A stretch of DNA of 64,000 nt, taken from Paralithodes platypus (Eukaryota > Arthropoda > Malacostraca > Decapoda > Lithodidae). Both the position numbers and the translations under genes were made by a program. Positions 57,687 to 64,000 of the stretch are shown piece after piece (the first letter of the stretch is position 1; each line of letters starts with the position of its first letter). The stretch spans positions 3,628,825-3,692,824 of the forward strand of contig CM064539.1 of NCBI GenBank assembly GCA_032716605.1, given 5' to 3'. Below the pieces are notes generated by a model, which saw nothing but the letters and a program-made list of their open reading frames with translations, was not told the DNA's origin and did not search any database.

Positions 57687-57690
<4 letters not shown>
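57421..57690. other. No recognisable content
   Basis: Unassigned sequence before a (TA)n tract (57694-57765). Confidence 0.5.

Positions 57691-57693
<3 letters not shown>

Positions 57694-57765
<72 letters not shown>
57694..57765. repeat. (TA)n microsatellite
   Basis: About 35 TA units, followed by a short (AAT)n at 57837-57855. Confidence 0.96.
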
Positions 57766-57774
<9 letters not shown>

Positions 57775-57894
57775 CAAGTATATCTCACAAATACACGTGA
57801 GCTACTAAATGTTTAAATACTCCCAGCCGGGTTCGATAATAATAATAATAATAATACAAATAATATTAAAATCACGACTGGAAGAAGGAAGTAA

Positions 57895-58835
57895 AGAGTA
57901 GAAAAAGAGGAAGGAAGAGAGAGGAACAATGAGGGAGTCTTAGTAATTAACAACAGGAAAGAGGAAGGAAGAGAGAGGAACAATGAGGGAGTCTTAGTAA
58001 TTAACAACAGGAAAGAGGAAGGAAGAGAGAGGAACAATGAGGGAGTCTTAGTAATTAACAACAGGAAAGAGGAAGGAAGAGAGAGGAACAATGAGGGAGT
58101 CTTAGTAATTACACAACAGGAAAGAGGAAGGAAGAGAGAGAGGAACAATGAGGGAGTCTTAGTAATTAACAACAGGAAAGAGGAAGGAAGAGAGAGGAAC
58201 AATGGGGGAGTCTTAGTAATTAACAACAGGAAAGAGGAAGGAAGAGAGAGGAACAATGAGGGAGTCTTAGTAATTAACAACAGGAAAGAGGAAGGAAGAG
58301 AGAGGAACAATGAGGGAGTCTTAGTAATTAACAACAGGAAAGAGGAAGGAAGAGAGAGGAACAATGAGGGAGTCTTAGTAATTAACAACAGGAAGAGGAA
58401 GGAAGAGAGAGAGAGGAACAATGAGGGAGTCTTAGTAATTAACAACAGGAAAGAGGAAAGAAGAGAGAGGAACAATGAGGGAGTCTTAGTAATTAACAAC
58501 AGGAAAGAGGAAGGAAGAGAGAGGAACAATGAGGGAGTCTTAGTAATTAACAACAGGAAAGAGGAAGGAAGAGAGAGGAACAATGAGGGAGTCTTAGTAA
58601 TTAACAACAGGAAAGAGGAAGGAAGAGAGAGGAACAATGAGAGTCTTAGTAATTAACAACAGGGAAAGAGGAAGGAAGAGAGAGAGGAACAATGAGAGAG
58701 TCTTAGTAATTAACAACAGCAAAGACGAAGGAAGAGAGAGGAACAATGAGGGAGTCTTAGTAATTAACAACAGGAAAGAGGAAGGAAGAGAGAGGAACAA
58801 TGAGGGAGTCTTAGTTATTAACAACAGGAAAGAAA
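57895..58835. repeat. 54-bp minisatellite, about 17 copies
   Basis: The unit is GAAAGAGGAAGGAAGAGAGA plus GGAACAATGAGGGAGTC and TTAGTAATTAACAACAG. Because 54 is a multiple of three, an artificial 274-codon frame with an 18-residue repeat runs through it. Confidence 0.95.
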
Positions 58836-58995
58836 ACTAGGAATTATAATATGTACAAGAAGTGGAGGTGGAGGGTGGAGGTGGATGCAGAGTGGAGGAA
58901 GGAACAATATTGATACTTAGGATAGTGAGGAGAGTGATGATAATGAATTTAAATATAGTTGCGTAATTTAATGATAGTAGGGAAAGGGCCTGAGG

Positions 58996-58997
<2 letters not shown>

Positions 58998-59042
<45 letters not shown>

Positions 59043-59070
59043 ATGGGCCTGAGTATATAGATAGATAGAT
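58998..59070. repeat. (GATA)n with LINE B tail
   Basis: Two (GATA)n runs separated by ATGGGCCTGAGTATATAG, the 3' terminal motif of LINE family B. Confidence 0.85.
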
Positions 59071-59199
59071 ATCATTTAATGATGAACAGAATTATGATGA
59101 TGATGGCGTGATGAACAGGACGAAATTTAAAACATGGGCTCCGTTACGGCCTAAAGGACAGATCTGAATACTGTATACTGTATGTATGTGAAAGATCAT

Positions 59200-59945
59200 T
59201 TAATTATGTTCAGTAATATAAACACAGAGATCACAAATAACAATAATTCTGTTCAGTAATATAAACAAAAAGATCACAAATAACAATAATTCTGTTCAGT
59301 AATATAAACACAGAGATCACAAATAACAATAATTCTGTTCAGTAATACAAACACAGAGATCACAAATAACAATAATTCTGTTCAGTAATATAAACACAAA
59401 GATCACAAATAACAATAATTCTGTTCAGTAATACAAACACAGAGATCACAAACACAGATATCTCAAATAACAATAATTCGGGTCAGTAATACAAACACAG
59501 AGATCACAAATAACAATAATTCTGTTCAGTAATATAAACACAGAAATCACAAACAACAATAATTCTGTTCAGTAATACAAACACAGAGATCACAAATAAC
59601 AATAATTCTGTTCAGTAATATAAACACAAAGATCACAAATAACAATAATTCTGTTCAGTAATATCAACACAGAGATCACAAATAACAATAATTCTGTTCA
59701 GTAATATAAACACAGAGATCACAAATAACAATAATTCTGTTCAGTAGTATAAACACAAAGATCACAAATAACAATAATTCTGTTCAGTAATATAAACACA
59801 GAGATCACAAATAACAATAATTCTGTTCAGTAATATAAACACAGAGATCACAAATAACAATAATTCTGTTCAGTAATACAAACACAAAGATCACAAATAA
59901 CAAAAATTCTGTTCAGTAATACAAACACAAAGATCACAAATGACA
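59200..59945. repeat. 43-bp minisatellite, about 17 copies
   Basis: The unit is TTCTGTTCAGTAATATAAAC plus ACAGAGATCACAAATAACAATAA. CAGAG/CAAAG and ATATAA/ATACAA variants alternate among copies. Confidence 0.95.
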
Positions 59946-60009
59946 ATCACTCGAGAAAAAAAAATCAAGGTAAACAACTACCGGTATACTATATAATAAC
60001 ACCTGTTAA

Positions 60010-60345
60010 GGGGAGATGGGTCGTTTTTCTGGGCCCTCTTCTTCCTCCAGTTTTACCCCATTAGTTTTCAGATTTTAAGACATTCGGCCCATTTGTTTGG
60101 CGATTTTAAGACCATTTGCCCCATTTCTTTGTCAATATCAAGACTTTTCGTGTCATTTAGGTGTCGATTATATCCTGGCGAGCCTGTAATTTAAGAGGAA
60201 CCGGCCTTCGGCCGGCAATTTTTTCTATCGAAAAATGTACAAATTTGTCTTGTCGGAGGGTCTTGGGGAGTGTTTTAGCATATTTAAGCTTGATGGAGGT
60301 CTAGGAAGGAAACTATAAAAGAGATCAAATGATATGTAAATGAGC
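60010..60345 (+). mobile_element. G-type TTAA element, longer subtype
   Basis: TTAA at 60006; GGGGAGATGGGTCGTTTTTC start, CCGGCCTTCGGCCGG hairpin and AGCTTGATGGAGGTCTAGG. The right terminus is lost, and part of the GCGAGCGATAGCGAGCC module is deleted. Confidence 0.88.
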
Positions 60346-60439
60346 AAATAAATACGCCCATGCGGGAAACCAAGGGGATGACAAGAGTTACAGAGAGTTA
60401 CATAGATACACAAAGAGAGAGAGGAGGTTGCGGTCCCGG

Positions 60440-60942
<503 letters not shown>

Positions 60943-61089
60943 AAAGACCCATATCATATCATACATACATACATATCATCAACTATAAACCAACCCCACC
61001 CTTCCTCCCTCCTAATATATTATACTGATGATAATATCCCCGCTCGTCATTTCCGGATAGTCACCTCCCAAAATATACTATAGTCTACC

Positions 61090-61290
61090 CTGTTCCAAAG
61101 ACGTAACACCATAAGAAAACGGGAGTCTGGGTTTGATAAGTGATTGAGTTTAGAATACTTGCATATATATTTGAGTATAATATGCGTGTTACACCAAAGA
61201 AGTAACAACATAAGAAAACGGGAGTCTGCAGAGTGTCGACTGGCCCACACACGGCAGATCCCTTTCACACCCAACCAAAGCTAAAACCTC
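61090..61290 (-). mobile_element. CR1-like LINE 3' ends
   Basis: Two partial copies, ATAAGAAAACGGGAGTCTG at 61111 and 61210, are the reverse complement of the CR1-like tail. 61313-61380 is a further repeat of the CACACGGCAGATCCCTTTC text. Confidence 0.65.
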
Positions 61291-61438
61291 TCGAACAATA
61301 ACCTTTATAACTGCAGAGAACCAACTAGCCCACACACGGCAGATCCCTTTCACACCCAACCAAAGCTAAAACTCTCGAACAATACCCTCTATAACTCAAT
61401 TGTTCCAAAGAAGTAAGGCCCAAAATCTCGAACATTAA

Positions 61439-62833
61439 GGGGAGATTTTCACTCTAAGGGATTTTTTTCTTAGCACCCATCTCCCTCATGTTTAGCCCCA
61501 TTGGTTTTGACATTTTATGACGATCGCCCCATTAGTTTGGCGATTTGAACCCCTTCAGACTCATATGACGCAGAGGTTGCCAGATTAGCAATAAGAAATA
61601 GAGTTCTCTCACTCTTATAATTACCTCTCCAAAATTAGTTTTATGCCCACAGCTAACTCAAAGACAACTGCAGAGGTTGAAGTAACTAAACTAAAGGTTT
61701 CTAAATACCCCTGATGGTAACAAAGGCTTTAAAGTATCCCCAATAGGCTCAACACAGCTAACTCAAAGACAACTGCAGAGGTTGAAGTAACTAAACTAAA
61801 GGTTTGTAAATACCCCTGATGGTAACAAAGGCTTTAAAGTATCCCAATAGGCTCAACACAGCTAACTCAAAGACAACTGCAGAGTTGAAAGGTAACTAAA
61901 CTAAAAGGTTGTAAATACCCCTGATGGTAACAAGGCTTTAAAGTTATCCCAATAGGCTCAACACAGCTAACTCAAAGACAACTGCAGAGGTTGAAGTAAC
62001 TAAACTAAAGGTTTCTAAATACCCCTGATGGTAACAAAGGCTTTAAAGTATCCCCAATAGGCTCAACACAGCTAACTCAAAGACAACTGCAGAGGTTGAA
62101 GTAACTAAACTAAAGGTTTCTAAATACCCCTGATGGTAACAAAGGCTTTAGAGTATCCCCAATAGGCTCAACACAGCTAACTCAAAGACAACTGCAGAGG
62201 TTGAAGTAACTAAACTAAAGGTTTCTAAATACCCCTGATGGTAACAAAGGCTTTAAAGTATCCCCAATAGGCTCAACACAGCTAACTCAAAGACAACTGC
62301 AGAGGTTGAAGTAACTAAACTAAAGGTTTCTAAATACCCCTGATGGTAACAAAGGCTTTAAAGTATCCCCAATAGGCTCAACACAGCTAACTCAAAGACA
62401 ACTGCAGAGGTTGAAGTAACTAAACTAAAGGTTTCTAAATACCCCTGATGGTAACAAAGGCTTTAAGTATCCCCAATAGGCTCAACACAGCTAACTCAAA
62501 GACAACTGCAGAGGTTGAAGTAACTAAACTAAAAGTTTCTAAATACCCCTGATGGTAACAAAGGCTTTAAAGTATCCCCAATAGGCTCAACACAGCTAAC
62601 TCAAAGACGCAGAGGTTAAAGTATCTAAACTTTTTGCCCTGTTTATGTACCTTTTTATACCTTTCGTGCCATTAAGGGGTCGCTTTCTTCCTGTCGAGCG
62701 ATAACGAGCCTGTAATTTAGGAAGGGGACTTTTTTTTTTATCGAAAAAATTACCATATTTCTATCGAAGGGGGGTCTTGGAGGTATTATTCTAACCTTGG
62801 TGGAGGTCTGGGGGGCAAACTAAAAACCTCCCC
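61439..62833 (+). mobile_element. G-type element split by an expanded T-derived satellite
   Basis: G head GGGGAGATTTTCACTC..ATTAGTTTGGCGATTTG (61439-61545) and G tail CGTGCCATTAAGGGGTCGC..AACCTCCCC (62665-62833) enclose a T element whose inner part became a tandem array. Confidence 0.85.
61600..62625. repeat. About 105-bp tandem array derived from a T element
   Basis: About nine copies of CACAGCTAACTCAAAGACAA, CTGCAGAGGTTGAAGTAAC and CCCTGATGGTAACAAAGG. The order matches the T element at 56460-56575. Copies differ by single-base indels. Confidence 0.93.
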
Positions 62834-62974
62834 TAAACCTCTATAACTCACAAACGCCTGGAATAATAACACTCAATATTTCTACCATTTGGGAAGGGTC
62901 AGCCAGGAATTAGGTGTAGGACATTTACAGCCCATTTGCTCCAGCCCTTTCTGAGTAACAGAGGTCAGGGGTCA

Positions 62975-64000
62975 CGATTTTTGGCCTACCTATCTATCTG
63001 GAACAGGGTATATAGTTATGTCTGGCTTACCTATCTATCTGGAACAGGGTATATAGTTATGTCTGGCCTACCTATCTATCTGGAACAGGGTATATAGTTA
63101 TGTCTGGCCTACCTATCTATCTGGAACAGGGTATATAGTTATGTCTGGCCTACCTATCTATCTGGAACAGGGTATATAGTTATGTCTGGCCTACCTATCT
63201 ATCTGGAACAGGGTATATAGTTATGTCTGGCTTACCTATCTATCTGGAACAGGGTATATAGTTATGTCTGGCCTACCTATCTATCTGGAACAGGGTATAT
63301 AGTTATGTCTGGCTTACCTATCTATCTGGAACAGGGTATATAGTTATGTCTGGCTTACCTATCTATCTGGAACAGGGTATATAGTTATGTCTGGCCTACC
63401 TATCTATCTGGAACAGGGTATATAGTTATGTCTGGCTTACCTATCTATCTGGAACAGGGTATATAGTTATGTCTGGCCTACCTATCTATCTGGAACAGGG
63501 TATATAGTTATGTCTGGCCTACCTATCTATCTGGAACAGGGTATATAGTTATGTCTGGCTACCTATCTATCTGGAACAGGGTATATAGTTATGTCTGGCC
63601 TTACCTATCTATCTGGAACAGGGTATATAGTTATGTCTGGCCTACCTATCTATCTGGAACAGGGTATATAGTTATGTCTGGCTTACCTATCTATCTGGAA
63701 CAGGGTATATAGTTATGTCTGGCTTACCTATCTATCTGGAACAGGGTATATAGTTATGTCTGGCTTACCTATCTATCTGGAACAGGGTATATAGTTATGT
63801 CTGGCCTACCTATCTATCTGGAACAGGGTATATAGTTATGTCTGGCTTACCTATCTATCTGGAACAGGGTATATAGTTATGTCTGGCCTACCTATCTATC
63901 TGGAACAGGGTATATAGTTATGTCTGGCTTACCTATCTATCTGGACAGGGTATATAGTTATGTCTGGCTTACCTATCTATCTGGAACAGGGTATATAGTT
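62975..64000. repeat. 41-bp minisatellite running off the window
   Basis: About 25 copies of GGCCTACCTATCTATCTGG plus AACAGGGTATATAGTTATGTCT. GGCCTACC and GGCTTACC variants are interspersed in no simple order. The array continues past 64000. Confidence 0.95.

Noticed and set aside
57813..58637. 274-codon frame with an 18-residue repeat
   Set aside because: The 54-bp minisatellite is a multiple of three, so a frame without stops arises automatically. No start context, domain or flanking exon supports it.

Overview
This is eukaryotic nuclear DNA from an animal with a repeat-rich genome. Split genes with GT-AG introns, tRNA-derived SINEs, non-LTR retrotransposon fragments, many TTAA- and TA-flanked foldback transposons, and very abundant (CA)n, (GA)n, (TA)n and (TCC)n tracts suggest an arthropod, probably a decapod crustacean. 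That placement is an inference from repeat style, not from a marker gene.

One protein-coding gene dominates the window. It lies on the minus strand, and I could assemble 15 exons from 56077 down to a stop codon at 10032. All exon junctions are phase-compatible and give about 1326 residues. Order of parts: ankyrin repeats, a linker, a degenerate kinase domain (VAIK Lys to Arg, HRD to HCA, DFG to GFE, APE kept), then a long Ser/Pro-rich tail with a CEP55-motif-like GPPx3 sequence, a 12-residue poly-Gln run and an acidic C-terminus. This is the architecture of TEX14, the pseudokinase of germ-cell intercellular bridges. The 5' exon or exons are not visible, so the gene probably continues beyond 64000. 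The first visible intron is about 25.5 kb and holds much of the repeat content.

Layout: 1-10031 is downstream flank (70-bp satellite, a large inverted duplication, hairpin arrays, P elements, LINE ends, Tc1/mariner-like elements). 10032-30367 holds exons 15 to 2 (numbered from the first visible exon). 30368-55833 is the giant intron, full of nested TTAA elements, LINE fragments and microsatellites. 55834-56077 is the first visible exon. 56078-64000 is upstream sequence or intron, mostly minisatellites (54, 43, 105 and 41 bp units).

Four non-autonomous families share TTAA-type boundaries. I call them P (about 205 bp foldback), G (about 318-366 bp with conserved internal hairpins), F (about 340-375 bp with long inverted arms) and T (about 220-232 bp). 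They are inserted into or directly against each other, often sharing one TTAA, and they look like piggyBac-type MITEs. Their fragments, and the end of a TA-flanked element, have also been amplified into tandem arrays. Inside the TEX14-like gene there is a fourfold tandem copy of one splice-acceptor region and two decayed partial exon duplications. These, together with the nested TTAA families, are the most unusual content. All other long open frames are translations of simple repeats or transposon relics.
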